Positions 1 through 9,923 of a stretch of 64,000 nucleotides of DNA are shown piece after piece. The stretch's first letter is position 1, and every line of letters begins with the position of its first letter. This DNA comes from SHZI01 sp049290495 (lineage in GTDB: Bacteria > Pseudomonadota > Gammaproteobacteria > Steroidobacterales > GCA-2729495), in NCBI GenBank assembly GCA_049290495.1, contig JBATNV010000061.1:1-64000 (forward strand). Reading direction: 5' to 3'. Made by a program: the position numbers and the translations under genes. Below the pieces are notes generated by a model. The model was not told where the DNA came from. It did not search any database and worked only from the letters and a program-made list of their open reading frames with translations.

Positions 1-1
1 T

Positions 2-58
2 GGCGGCGGCGGCGGTCGAGACGGCGGTGGCCGTGGACCGCGTGGACCGCGTTACTGA
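2..58 (+). CDS. C-terminal tail of a Gly/Arg-rich protein (partial)
   Basis: Reading in the second frame from the window edge gives an uninterrupted Gly/Arg/Pro-rich tail ending in RY and a TGA at 56-58. The next 60 bases are non-coding and lead into a strong terminator, which supports this being the true end of a gene transcribed rightwards. Such RGG-like tails occur on bacterial RNA-binding proteins (RRM-type, DEAD-box helicases, cold-shock-type), but 18 residues cannot distinguish these. Only the last codons are in the window, so no function is assigned. Confidence 0.55.
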   Translation, partial: GGGGGRDGGGRGPRGPRY

Positions 59-120
59 CAATTGCATACGACGACCGGGAACCCCGGTCGCAGTTAGTGC
101 CTGATCAGGACGGTTCCTGA

Positions 121-152
121 AAATGCCCGCCGACTTCAGTCGGCGGGCATTT
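121..152 (+). terminator. Strong intrinsic terminator, possibly bidirectional
   Basis: A perfect 14-bp stem (AAATGCCCGCCGAC / GTCGGCGGGCATTT) with a TTCA loop is followed by a T-rich run (TTTTATTT). It lies about 60 bases after the TGA of the upstream Gly/Arg-rich gene and ends that transcript. The A-run on its left side means it can also work leftwards, where it would end the minus-strand tRNA transcript that starts at 241. Confidence 0.9.
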
Positions 153-164
153 TTATTTCTGGAT

Positions 165-241
165 TGGTGGGCCCGCCAGGACTTGAACCTGGGACCAACG
201 GATTATGAGTCCGCCGCTCTAACCAACTGAGCTACAGGCCC
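165..241 (-). tRNA. tRNA with CAU anticodon, probably tRNA-Ile2
   Basis: The reverse strand folds into a full cloverleaf of 77 nt with encoded CCA: acceptor GGGCCTG/CGGGCCC (one T-G pair), D-arm GTAGCTCAGTTGGTTAGAGC, anticodon loop CTCATAA and T-loop TTCAAGT. The CAU anticodon fits elongator Met or the minor Ile tRNA, whose C34 is converted to lysidine by TilS. C4-G69 and C5-G68 in the acceptor stem match known TilS identity pairs, whereas E. coli elongator Met has U-A and A-U there, so Ile2 is favoured. It sits head to tail with the terminator at 121-152. Confidence 0.9.
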
Positions 242-342
242 GATCAAGGGCAGCGGCAATTCTAGCAGTAGGCGCACCGATTGGCCCAAGGCTTGGTCCG
301 GGCGCTACACTGCTGGCGATAAACGCAATACAGGAACAGCGC

Positions 343-924
343 ATGGCTCGCCGCACAGCAGATCTTCCGCCACTGGCCGGCATTCCGCACATGGTGCGCG
401 AGTTGCGCTATCAGGAAGTAATGCGGCAGGGCGTCGGTCTGGCCCTGATGCCGATATTCGCATTCTTTTCAGCCCCTGTGTCTGCAGGGTATTGGTTAGG
501 GGTGATTTGCGTGGCAGCTGGTTCCCTGTTGCGCGTTTATGCCTCGGGTTTCATCGTCAAGAACAAGCAGCTGGCAACTGATGGGCCGTATTCACTGGTC
601 CGGCATCCGCTCTATACGGGCAATTTGCTGATCCTCATCGGCTTTACGGTGGCCTGCGGGCGCTGGTGGGCGCCTCTGGCCGCTGTGGCTTTCTGGTGGT
701 TTTACTATCCCGTAGCAATCCAGTATGAGGATCGCAAGCTGCAGCGTATTTTTGGCGAGGTATGGCAGAGCTGGAGCGCTACGGTGCCAGCCGTGATTCC
801 CCGCAGACTGATCCCGCATGGGCCGGCCAGTTGGTCACTGATGACTTCGCTGAGGCAGAACCTTGAACCGGTCGTGCTGGCGTTCACGTTGATGTGTATT
901 GCCTGGATCGGTATGCGGGTCTGA
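343..924 (+). CDS. Isoprenylcysteine carboxyl methyltransferase (ICMT/PEMT) family membrane protein
   Basis: 193-residue integral membrane protein with about five hydrophobic segments. The ICMT/PEMT-type SAM-binding signature is visible: GPY..VRHPLYTGN (about residues 81-93), then the EDRKLQRIFGEVWQSW region (about 128-143) typical of this family. Bacterial members methylate unknown small or lipid substrates; true prenyl-cysteine substrates are not expected in bacteria. ATG start is preceded by AGGA at good spacing. It is followed after 34 bases by a small kinase and then a glutamate-synthase-like gene, so the three may be one transcript. Substrate unknown. Confidence 0.75.
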   Translation: MARRTADLPPLAGIPHMVRELRYQEVMRQGVGLALMPIFAFFSAPVSAGYWLGVICVAAGSLLRVYASGFIVKNKQLATDGPYSLVRHPLYTGNLLILIGFTVACGRWWAPLAAVAFWWFYYPVAIQYEDRKLQRIFGEVWQSWSATVPAVIPRRLIPHGPASWSLMTSLRQNLEPVVLAFTLMCIAWIGMRV

Positions 925-958
925 TGCTTCCCTTCAGTCCTGCGGAGCGGCCGGTCTG

Positions 959-1621
959 ATGGTGCGAACTGAGCGCTTCCTGAGCCGCGGTTACCAGGGT
1001 GTTGTCTATCTGCGCGACACCGGTACGGGCCCGGTCGTCGTCAAGCAACCGATGGGGCGGGGGATTGCGCTCTGGCTGCGCCGCGTGATGTTGCGCAGGG
1101 AGTTTGCAGCCTATCAGCGTCTGGACGGCGTCCCTGGTGTGCCGCGCTGTTTTGGCGTGGACGCGGATGGAAGCCTTCTTCTCGAGTTTCTTGAGGGTGA
1201 ACCTTATCGTGAAACGGCCGCAGCCCTGCGTGATCGCGACCGGTTTTTCAGCGAGCTGCTTCGATCCATTCTTGCCGTGCATGCAGCCGGAGTGGCGCAT
1301 GCAGATCTCAAGCGGCGAGGCAATATCCTGATCAGTCCGGAGGGCTGTCCCGTACTGCTGGATTTTGGTTCGGCGGTGCTGCAGAGCAGGCGCGGTGGCT
1401 GGTTAAATGGCCTCCTGTTCCGGCAGGTCTGTCGTATGGACCTGAACGCCTGGGTGAAGCTGAAGTACCGGCGTCGCTATGATCTGCTTACAGTCGAGGA
1501 TAGCGGTTACTACCACCCGACCAGAATGGAATCGGTGGCGCGCGTGATCCGTCGCCTGTGGCGCAAGATGAGCGGCCGGCAATTGCGCAAGGCGCGGCGT
1601 CGGCGTCGTACGCCTCGCTGA
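959..1621 (+). CDS. Small protein-kinase-fold protein (RIO/WaaP-like)
   Basis: 220-residue soluble kinase-like protein. Visible motifs are a candidate ATP-binding Lys in PVVVKQP, a Glu in LRREFAAYQ, the catalytic loop HADLKRRGNIL (HxDxKxxN pattern) and the metal-binding DFG in LLDFGSA. The size and the HADLK loop resemble the RIO and LPS-core (WaaP/InaA) kinases rather than Hanks-type kinases. The ATG at 959 is chosen because a GGAG lies about 12 bases before it; an in-frame TTG at 899 would overlap the upstream gene. It ends 4 bases before the glutamate-synthase-like gene. Substrate (protein, lipid A sugar, small molecule) cannot be told. Confidence 0.65.
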   Translation: MVRTERFLSRGYQGVVYLRDTGTGPVVVKQPMGRGIALWLRRVMLRREFAAYQRLDGVPGVPRCFGVDADGSLLLEFLEGEPYRETAAALRDRDRFFSELLRSILAVHAAGVAHADLKRRGNILISPEGCPVLLDFGSAVLQSRRGGWLNGLLFRQVCRMDLNAWVKLKYRRRYDLLTVEDSGYYHPTRMESVARVIRRLWRKMSGRQLRKARRRRRTPR

Positions 1622-1625
1622 GGGG

Positions 1626-3104
1626 ATGCCTGTGAGTTTTGTATCCGCACTCCTGAATCTGCTGACGTACGCATTCGTGTTCGCGTTTGTTGCCGGCGTG
1701 CTGGCGGTCGTCGTCATGTACGTCATCGACATCACGCAGACGACGCATGCAATCCGGCGCAACTTCCCGGTTGTTGGCCGCTTTCGTTACGTTTTTGAGA
1801 ACCTCGGCGAGTTTTTTCGTCAGTACTTTTTTGCCATGGATCGGGAGGAACTACCGTTCAATCGGGCCGAGCGTGCCTGGGCCTATCGGGCTGCGAAAGG
1901 TGTGGACAGCACCGTAGCCTTTGGTTCTACCCGCGATCTCCGTCCCGTCGGTACGCCGATCTTCGTCAATGCGCCATACCCGTCGCTCGAGGAAGATGTC
2001 CGGCAGCCCTCCGCAGTGACGATAGGACCCTATTGCCGGACACCCTATACCACTGACCGGTTCTTCCACATCTCCGCGATGAGTTTCGGCGCGATATCCA
2101 GGCCCGCTGTGCAGGCGCTGTCGCAGGGTGCGAGAGCAGCAGGTTGCTGGCTGAATACCGGCGAAGGCGGTCTTGCGCCTTATCACCTGGAGGGTGGGGC
2201 GGACATCGTGTTTCAGATGGGCACAGCAAAATATGGCGTGCGTGACGCTGCCTGCCGGCTCGACGATCAGCGGCTGCGAGAGGTGGCGGCGCACACACAG
2301 GTACGCATGATCGAGATAAAACTGAGTCAGGGCGCAAAGCCGGGTAAGGGTGGAATTCTTCCGGGTGACAAGGTGACGTCGGAAATCGCCGCTATTCGCG
2401 GCATCCCGGCCGGCCAGGATTCACTGAGCCCGAACCGCCATGTTGAGATCGGCAGTAACGGCGAGTTGCTCGATTTCATACACCGGGTGCGCGAGATCAG
2501 CGGCAAGCCGGTCGGCTTCAAGACGGTCATCGGTTCGACCGACTGGCTCGACGAACTGCTGCAGGAAGTCGGTCGTCGCGGCATCGATAGTGCACCCGAC
2601 TTCATCACCATCGATTCCGGCGATGGCGGCACAGGGGCTGCGCCCATGGCCCTGATCGACAACGTTGGTCTGCCGATCCGTGAGAGCCTGCCGCTGGTCG
2701 CCGACCTGTTGTCCCGGCATGGCTTGAAAGATCGCGTTCGGCTGATTGCCAGCGGCAAACTCACTACGCCGGCAAACGTTGCACTGGCACTGTGTGCCGG
2801 TGCGGATTTCGTGACCTCTGCGCGGGGGTTCATGTTTGCGCTTGGCTGTATCCAGTCGCTCCGCTGCAACAAGAATACCTGCCCGACCGGGATTACTACG
2901 CACGATGAGCGACTGCAACGCGGCCTGGTCCCGGAAGACAAGGCCAGCCGCGTGATGCGCTATCAGCAGAATATGGAAAAGGAAGTGAACATGATCGCCC
3001 ACTCCTGTGGTGTCGCCGAGGCGCACCAGTTGCGCCGCCAGCACTGCCGGATCGTGCAGGGCAACGGCCGTTCGATTCCGATCAGCGAGATATATCCCGC
3101 CTGA
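1626..3104 (+). CDS. Membrane-anchored FMN-binding glutamate synthase-like protein
   Basis: 492 residues: an N-terminal transmembrane helix (about residues 9-32), then a complete glutamate synthase central/FMN domain (SMSFGAIS, GEGGLAPYH, SGDGGTGAAP, LIASGKL). The C-terminal CIQSLRCNKNTC has the C-x5-C-x4-C spacing of the GltB [3Fe-4S] cluster. There is no N-terminal amidotransferase domain with a leading Cys and no GltD partner nearby, so classical glutamine-dependent GOGAT activity is unlikely without a partner. The family is widespread and mostly annotated only as 'FMN-binding glutamate synthase family'. Starts 4 bases after the kinase gene; converges on rpoD 33 bases away. Confidence 0.8.
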   Translation: MPVSFVSALLNLLTYAFVFAFVAGVLAVVVMYVIDITQTTHAIRRNFPVVGRFRYVFENLGEFFRQYFFAMDREELPFNRAERAWAYRAAKGVDSTVAFGSTRDLRPVGTPIFVNAPYPSLEEDVRQPSAVTIGPYCRTPYTTDRFFHISAMSFGAISRPAVQALSQGARAAGCWLNTGEGGLAPYHLEGGADIVFQMGTAKYGVRDAACRLDDQRLREVAAHTQVRMIEIKLSQGAKPGKGGILPGDKVTSEIAAIRGIPAGQDSLSPNRHVEIGSNGELLDFIHRVREISGKPVGFKTVIGSTDWLDELLQEVGRRGIDSAPDFITIDSGDGGTGAAPMALIDNVGLPIRESLPLVADLLSRHGLKDRVRLIASGKLTTPANVALALCAGADFVTSARGFMFALGCIQSLRCNKNTCPTGITTHDERLQRGLVPEDKASRVMRYQQNMEKEVNMIAHSCGVAEAHQLRRQHCRIVQGNGRSIPISEIYPA

Positions 3105-3137
3105 GCACACCACCCGGCGTGCCCAGACGGAGGTCGG

Positions 3138-5015
<1,878 letters not shown>

Positions 5016-5173
5016 TCACCAGCCCTCGTCGTAGAAATAAAAACACGCCATTGTACGGGACACCGGCTGGCCTCCCAAGGTAATTTCCCTGGCAGGCTGC
5101 CGAGAGCGCCCGCTTCACGGTTGGTCTTGTCGGTTCATGGCCGCCAATCTTGATGGCGCAGTGCGTCAAGACC

Positions 5174-6967
5174 TTAGTTATCCGAACCCCGACGGGCCGT
5201 GCCGTGACTGGCGACAACCGTCCGTTGGAGATCTGCCAGCCGGCTTAGTTCCTCGGCTGACAGGGTTCTCTGGCCCGCCTCCTGCAATAGCGCAAGCAGT
5301 TCCTGTTGCAGGGCGACTGAAACCAGGCGTTCCAGGCAATCGGCAAACTCGGTGCTGACCTCTTCAGCGCCAATCAACTGCTCTTCGGCAAGTAACTGTG
5401 CCAGGTGCGGCAGTTCACTGCGGTCACGAAAACGCTCAAGCAGGGCCGCAGTGCCAACGCCGCTTCGGCTACTCGCGAGACCATGCAGTTCACGGAGCAG
5501 TTCAAGGCCGCGCAGGTCGGCAGTACGCAGCGCATCGGGTAGCGGAACCTGGTTGGCTACATCCGGATAGTGCAGCAGCAGGCTGATCGCCTGTCGGCTG
5601 AGGGATCCTCTCCGCTTTGCCGCATCCCGGGATTGGGCCGGTCGCACGCTGCGCTGCGCTGGCTTCGGTTCGTTGGCCGGTGTCTGGGCGCTGCCGCCTG
5701 CCATCAGTTCTTCAAGCCTGTTGCGGGGCAGGCCGACGCAGCGGGCCAGCTCCCCAGTGAGCAGTTCCCGATACACCCCTGTGGGCAGCTGGGCCAGCAG
5801 CGGTTTTGCCAGTGCGGTGAGGCTCGCCTTGTCTGCCAGGTTATCGAGTTTGAGGTCGCGGCTCAGCGAATCGATCATGAACTGCGACAGCGGCATGGCT
5901 GTGCCGATGCGCCTGGTGAAGGCTTCGGCGCCCTCGCGGCGTACCAGCGAGTCGGGATCTTCGTTGTCTGGCAGGAGCAGGAAGCGGACCTGCCGACCAT
6001 CCTGCAACAGTGGCAGACTGGTTTGTAATGCGCGCCAGGCCGCATCACGGCCGGCCCGGTCGCCATCGAAACAGAATACGATCTCTCCGGTCACTCCAAA
6101 CAGGCGTCGCAGGTGCTCGGTGGTTGTTGCTGTGCCAAGTGTCCCGACGGCATTACGAATGCCATGCGCGGCCAGCATCACGACGTCCATGTAACCCTCG
6201 ACGACCAGCATCCGCTCAAAATTTCGCTCTGCGCGCCGGGCCTCATACAGGCCATAAAGCTCACGGCCCTTGTGAAACAGCGGCGTTTCAGGTGAGTTCA
6301 GATACTTGGGCTCGCCGCTACCGATGATCCGCCCGCCGAAGGCGATAACCCGACCCCGCGTGTCGCGGATCGGAAACATGATTCGTTCCCGGAACCGGTC
6401 GTAAAAACCGCCCGTATCGCGTGCAATTACGAGTCCAGCTGTCAGCAGGTGCTGCCGGTCTGTTTCGCTGGTGCCCAGGCTGGCGAGCAGGGTGTCCCAG
6501 CCGGCTGGCGCATAGCCAATACCGAATTCCCGGGCAGTTTCGCCATCGAGGCCACGGTCCTTGAGGTAATCGATGGCGACGGGGTGATCGCGCAGGGCTT
6601 GCCGGAAAATGTGAGCGGCTTTCTCGAGTACCGTAAACAGTGGTTCGGTCGAGGTGCGTTCACCGTCAGTGCGGGGAACTTCGACGCCCACGCTGCGTGC
6701 CAGTTCTTCTACCGCTACCGGGAAATCCAGTCGCTCGAATTCCATGAGGAAGCCGAGCGCGGTGCCATGTGCGCCGCAACCAAAGCAGTGATAGAAGCCC
6801 TTCTGCGGACTGACCCAGAAGGACGGTGTCTTTTCGCTGTGAAAAGGGCAGCGGGCCTTGTATTCACGCCCGGCCTTGGTGAGCGGAACCCGTGAGCCGA
6901 CGATCTCGACGATATCCGCCCGCTGCACGAGGTCATCGATGAAGTCCTGCGGAATACGACCACTCAC
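5174..6967 (-). CDS. dnaG: DNA primase DnaG
   Basis: 597 residues. The N-terminal CHC2 zinc ribbon is intact (C40-P-F-H43 and C61-F-G-C64), followed by the primase core with the TOPRIM signature (VVEGYMDVVMLA and FCFDGDRAGRDAA, about residues 255-310), and a divergent C-terminal helicase-binding domain. It synthesises RNA primers at the replication fork with DnaB. Start is GTG at 6967 giving MSGRIPQDFIDDL, the conserved N-terminus; the ribosome site is weak, consistent with low expression of primase in this operon in other species. Lies 43 bases downstream of yqeY and 158 bases upstream of rpoD. Confidence 0.96.
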   Translation of the reverse strand: MSGRIPQDFIDDLVQRADIVEIVGSRVPLTKAGREYKARCPFHSEKTPSFWVSPQKGFYHCFGCGAHGTALGFLMEFERLDFPVAVEELARSVGVEVPRTDGERTSTEPLFTVLEKAAHIFRQALRDHPVAIDYLKDRGLDGETAREFGIGYAPAGWDTLLASLGTSETDRQHLLTAGLVIARDTGGFYDRFRERIMFPIRDTRGRVIAFGGRIIGSGEPKYLNSPETPLFHKGRELYGLYEARRAERNFERMLVVEGYMDVVMLAAHGIRNAVGTLGTATTTEHLRRLFGVTGEIVFCFDGDRAGRDAAWRALQTSLPLLQDGRQVRFLLLPDNEDPDSLVRREGAEAFTRRIGTAMPLSQFMIDSLSRDLKLDNLADKASLTALAKPLLAQLPTGVYRELLTGELARCVGLPRNRLEELMAGGSAQTPANEPKPAQRSVRPAQSRDAAKRRGSLSRQAISLLLHYPDVANQVPLPDALRTADLRGLELLRELHGLASSRSGVGTAALLERFRDRSELPHLAQLLAEEQLIGAEEVSTEFADCLERLVSVALQQELLALLQEAGQRTLSAEELSRLADLQRTVVASHGTARRGSDN

Positions 6968-7010
6968 GATGGAGATCCGCCCTTTGTCGGTCTGCTGACC
7001 GGCAAGCTGA

Positions 7011-7463
7011 TTACTTGCCGGAGAGGCGGGCTTTTACGCGCTCACCAATGGTGCTGAAGTCGGCTCGGCCCTGGGCGCGCTCCCGCAGTGCTGCCATGAC
7101 CCGGCCCATATCCTTCATGGTGGTGGCAGCGCTGGCTGTCATGACTTCGTCGATCAGTGCATCCAGTTCCTCTGGCGATAATGCGCTCGGCAGCCAGGTC
7201 TGGAGTACGGTGATTTCGGACAGTTCCTTGTCGGCGAGGTCTGTGCGGTTACCCGTCGTGAACTGGGCGGCGGACTCGCGCCGCTGCTTGATCTGCTTCT
7301 CGAGGATTTGCAGCACTGCTGCATCAGTGGTTTCGGTGCGCTCGTCGACTTCTCGCTGCTTGATCGCCGCGAGCAGCATCCGGACGACGGACAGCCTGTC
7401 CTTGTTCCCCGCGCGCATCGAGGACTTCATGTCTTCCTGAATCTGTGCCTTGAGCAGCGACAC
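7011..7463 (-). CDS. yqeY: GatB/YqeY domain protein
   Basis: 150 residues, full-length for the YqeY family, whose fold matches the tRNA-binding tail of the GatB amidotransferase subunit. N-terminal LKAQIQEDMKSSMRAG and C-terminal KDMGRVMAALRERAQGRAD are family hallmarks. The biochemical role is not established; the constant position between rpsU and dnaG suggests a link to translation. Start is GTG at 7463, with a GAGGGGAT purine stretch about 8 bases upstream. It overlaps no neighbour and is 43 bases ahead of dnaG. Confidence 0.9.
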   Translation of the reverse strand: MSLLKAQIQEDMKSSMRAGNKDRLSVVRMLLAAIKQREVDERTETTDAAVLQILEKQIKQRRESAAQFTTGNRTDLADKELSEITVLQTWLPSALSPEELDALIDEVMTASAATTMKDMGRVMAALRERAQGRADFSTIGERVKARLSGK

Positions 7464-7565
7464 GGTTAGATCCCCTCTGTACAGCGATTTGACGCCTCAG
7501 CCGGAATGTCGCGCAATCCGGGTCTCCAGCTGTGGGATGGCCCGGTCTTGCTGAAGCCTGTCTTG

Positions 7566-7587
7566 CCCCGCATGTTCTTTTGCGGGG
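7566..7587 (-). promoter_or_regulatory. Hairpin between rpsU and yqeY (candidate attenuator or processing site)
   Basis: On the minus strand CCCCGCA and TGCGGGG form a perfect 7-bp stem with an 8-base loop, 9 bases after the rpsU stop. No T-run follows, so it is not a classical terminator. In E. coli the equivalent position between rpsU and dnaG holds a partial terminator and processing site that keeps primase and sigma lower than S21; this hairpin is a plausible counterpart, by analogy only. Confidence 0.45.
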
Positions 7588-7596
7588 TAGCGGGAC

Positions 7597-7812
7597 TCAG
7601 TAGAGACGAACCCGCCGACTGGTTTCGCGAGAGCTTTTCTTCTGTTGACGCTTGACGGCTGCTGCCTTCTTGCGCTTACGCTCCTGCGTGGGTTTTTCGT
7701 AAAATTCCCGGCGACGAAGCTCGGTAAGAACTCCCGCCTTTTCGCAAGCGCGCTTGAAACGCCGGAGGGCGGCGTCAAAATGCTCGTTTTCTCGTACTCG
7801 AACGCCGGGCAA
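7597..7812 (-). CDS. rpsU: 30S ribosomal protein S21
   Basis: 71 residues, exactly the E. coli S21 length, with the conserved VRVRENE, ALRRFKRACEKAGVL, RRREFYEKPTQERKRKK and C-terminal RRVRLY segments. S21 sits on the 30S platform near the anti-Shine-Dalgarno region and assists initiation. The only start that gives the family N-terminus (MPGVRVREN) is a TTG at 7812-7810, preceded by a strong AAGGATCAGG ribosome site. First gene of the operon; the leader carries a terminator-like hairpin (7881-7906). Confidence 0.96.
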   Translation of the reverse strand: MPGVRVRENEHFDAALRRFKRACEKAGVLTELRRREFYEKPTQERKRKKAAAVKRQQKKSSRETSRRVRLY

Positions 7813-7880
7813 GGTCCTGATCCTTAATTTATTGGTCCGCCAAGTTCAGTAGCGGCGGGCCAGTTGTTGGTTGGACGGGC

Positions 7881-7906
7881 AAAAAATCCGGCTCTCTGGG
7901 CCGGAT
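7881..7906 (-). terminator. Terminator-like hairpin in the rpsU leader, candidate attenuator
   Basis: Reading the minus strand, ATCCGGC and GCCGGAT make a perfect 7-bp stem around a 7-base loop (CCAGAGA), followed at once by five T residues. It lies about 70 bases before the rpsU start codon, in the 170-base gap to divergent tsaD. No minus-strand gene is upstream to be terminated, so either the operon promoter lies beyond it and this is an attenuator, or it blocks antisense transcription from tsaD. The plus strand lacks a T-run, so it does not terminate rightward transcripts. Confidence 0.55.
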
Positions 7907-7982
7907 GAGCCCGAAAATATAGCTAGTCAGACGCCGTTTTGCAAAGGATTCTCTCCGGATGCCCGGAATGGAGCTCAGACAG

Positions 7983-9011
7983 ATGATCGTTCTTGGCCTG
8001 GAAACCAGCTGTGACGAGACGGCGGCAGCTGTCTATGACACGGCTTCCGGCCTGCGGGGGCATTGCCTGTTCAGCCAGGTCGAAACCCATGCACCTTTCG
8101 GCGGCGTGGTTCCTGAACTCGCTTCTCGCGACCATATCCGCAAGCTGATGCCGCTCGTTGAGGCGGTCCTCACGACGTCCGGGGTGCGGCCCCATGAATT
8201 GTCCGGGGTCGCCTATACCGCGGGGCCGGGGCTGGTCGGTGCCCTGCTGGTCGGTGCCACGGCTGGCGTCGGCCTGGCTTTCGGCTGGGGTATTCCGGCC
8301 ATTCCTGTCCACCATATGGAAGCGCATCTGCTGGCGACCCTGCTGGAGCCTGAGCCACCCGGCTTTCCCTTCGTGGCCTTGCTGGTTTCGGGCGGCCATA
8401 CGCTGCTGGTCGAGGTGAGGGGCCTTGGTCTGTACAAGATACTGGGGGAAACCCTTGATGATGCGGCGGGCGAGGCCTTTGACAAGGGCGCCAAGCTGCT
8501 GGGTCTGCCTTACCCCGGCGGCCCACACCTCGCGCAGCTCGCCGACAAGGGTCAGCCCGGCCGGTATGCACTGCCGCGGCCGATGCTCAATAGGCCAGGC
8601 CTGGACTTCAGCTTCAGCGGATTGAAGACGGCTCTGGCTTTGCTGGTGCGTGACAGAGGCGGGATCTCCGGGCTGGACAGCGGTGCCCGGGCAGATCTGG
8701 CGAATTCCTATCAGGAAGCGATCGTCGATACGCTGGTGGCCCGATCCTGCCGTGCGATTGAATCGACCGGCCACAAGCGACTGGTGATCGCCGGCGGGGT
8801 AGGGGCCAATCGACTGTTGCGCGAGCGACTCACAGACAGACTGTCGCGCCACGGCGCCACTGTTTACTATCCACGGACTGAGTTTTGTACAGACAATGCC
8901 GCCATGATCGCGTTTACTGGCTGCATGCGCCTGGCTGCTGCACCGGACGCGTTTGGGGATTTGCACGTAACTGCCCGGCCCCGCTGGCCACTGGAAGAAC
9001 TGCGACCATGA
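7983..9011 (+). CDS. tsaD: tRNA N6-threonylcarbamoyladenosine synthase, TsaD subunit
   Basis: 342 residues. With TsaB, TsaE and the TsaC product it installs t6A37 on ANN-decoding tRNAs. Visible motifs: N-terminal VLGLETSCDETAAAVYD, the metal-binding HMEAH, the SGGHT loop, the FSFSGLKTAL segment and C-terminal CTDNAAMIA. ATG 7983 is chosen because it gives the family N-terminus and has GGAG 9 bases upstream; in-frame ATGs at 7959 and 7968 are possible. Divergent from rpsU, as in many Gammaproteobacteria. The CAU tRNA-Ile2 at 165-241 reads AUA and so would be a t6A substrate. Confidence 0.95.
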   Translation: MIVLGLETSCDETAAAVYDTASGLRGHCLFSQVETHAPFGGVVPELASRDHIRKLMPLVEAVLTTSGVRPHELSGVAYTAGPGLVGALLVGATAGVGLAFGWGIPAIPVHHMEAHLLATLLEPEPPGFPFVALLVSGGHTLLVEVRGLGLYKILGETLDDAAGEAFDKGAKLLGLPYPGGPHLAQLADKGQPGRYALPRPMLNRPGLDFSFSGLKTALALLVRDRGGISGLDSGARADLANSYQEAIVDTLVARSCRAIESTGHKRLVIAGGVGANRLLRERLTDRLSRHGATVYYPRTEFCTDNAAMIAFTGCMRLAAAPDAFGDLHVTARPRWPLEELRP

Positions 9012-9033
9012 GCATGACCATCACTACGGAAGA

Positions 9034-9393
9034 ATGATGGATACGATTTTTCTGCGCGATCTCCGCATCCGTACCATTGTCGGTATCTGGGAATGGGAGC
9101 GGCGTATGCCGCAGATCGTAAGCATCGATCTGGATATAGGTACCGATATCCGGCGAGCTGCGCGCAGTGACCAGATCGAAGACACCCTGAACTACAAGGC
9201 GGTCACGCAGCGTGTGAAGTCCCTGGTTGCGGACTCCGGCTTTAATTTGATCGAGACGATGGCGGAGCAGATAGCGGTGCTCATCATCGATGAATTTGGT
9301 GCACCCTGGGTGCGGGTTGCGGTACACAAGCCCTGGGCAATTCGCGGTTCGCGCGATGTCGGTGTCGTCATTGAGCGCGGGTCACGCGAGTGA
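9034..9393 (+). CDS. folB: Dihydroneopterin aldolase
   Basis: 119 residues, normal for FolB, which cleaves 7,8-dihydroneopterin to 6-hydroxymethyl-dihydropterin and glycolaldehyde in folate synthesis. Conserved elements: FLRDLRIRTIVGIWEWER near the N-terminus, NYKAVT in the middle and the VHKPWAIRG segment containing the catalytic Lys. Two adjacent ATGs (9034 and 9037) are possible starts; the GGAAGA ribosome site precedes both. It is 22 bases after tsaD and overlaps folK by four bases (GTGA), indicating translational coupling of two consecutive folate steps. Confidence 0.95.
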   Translation: MMDTIFLRDLRIRTIVGIWEWERRMPQIVSIDLDIGTDIRRAARSDQIEDTLNYKAVTQRVKSLVADSGFNLIETMAEQIAVLIIDEFGAPWVRVAVHKPWAIRGSRDVGVVIERGSRE

Positions 9394-9902
9394 CGCCGGC
9401 GCAGCCCTCGCCCGTCGATGTATATGTCAGTGCGGGCAGTAATGTGGCGCCGGTTGAGAATCTGTGCCGGGCCTGTCGCGAACTCCAGAAGCGCTTCGGC
9501 ACACTGGAGGTCTCGGGCGTATACCGCAATCAGGCTGTCGGCTTTGCCGGAGATGATTTCCTGAACCTCGTGCTGCATTTCCGCACTGCCGAGTCGCCTG
9601 CCGCGATCATCGCGGAACTTGAGCGTCAGCATGTGCTGGCTGGTCGGGTGCGCGGTCCGGATCCGTTTTCGTCGCGAACCCTGGATCTGGATCTGTTGCT
9701 CTATGGTGATGCGGTGCTGCCCGAGCCTGCGATTCGTGTGCCGCGCGAAGACATCCGGAAGTATGCTTTTGTGCTCGGCCCGCTGGCAGAACTTGCGCCA
9801 GCGCTCCGGCATCCGCTAAGCGGCGAAACCATGGCAGAGCTTTGGGCAGCTTTTGATCAGCCCGGCCATCCGCTGCAGCGGGTCGCGGCGCTCAAGTACT
9901 GA
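9390..9902 (+). CDS. folK: 2-amino-4-hydroxy-6-hydroxymethyldihydropteridine pyrophosphokinase (HPPK)
   Basis: 170 residues. Transfers pyrophosphate from ATP to 6-hydroxymethyl-dihydropterin, the step after FolB. The N-terminal YVSAGSNVAPVENL, the GFAGDDFLNLVL region, and the Mg-binding RTLDLDLLLYGD signature (about residues 92-103) followed by VPREDIRKYAFVLGPLAELAP are diagnostic. The start is GTG at 9390, within the GTGA overlap with the folB stop. The gene converges on the folM-like gene 21 bases downstream. Confidence 0.95.
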   Translation: MTPAQPSPVDVYVSAGSNVAPVENLCRACRELQKRFGTLEVSGVYRNQAVGFAGDDFLNLVLHFRTAESPAAIIAELERQHVLAGRVRGPDPFSSRTLDLDLLLYGDAVLPEPAIRVPREDIRKYAFVLGPLAELAPALRHPLSGETMAELWAAFDQPGHPLQRVAALKY

Positions 9903-9923
9903 TACTCCGCCCGGCGCGATTGC

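Noticed and set aside
1..52. GGC/CCGTGGA repeats at the left edge as a DNA repeat element
   Set aside because: They read as the Gly/Arg codons of a protein tail, ending in a stop at a sensible place.
7923..8966. Long open frame of about 347 codons opposite tsaD
   Set aside because: Explained by the GC-rich codon bias of tsaD; no domain and the residue composition is that of an antisense shadow.
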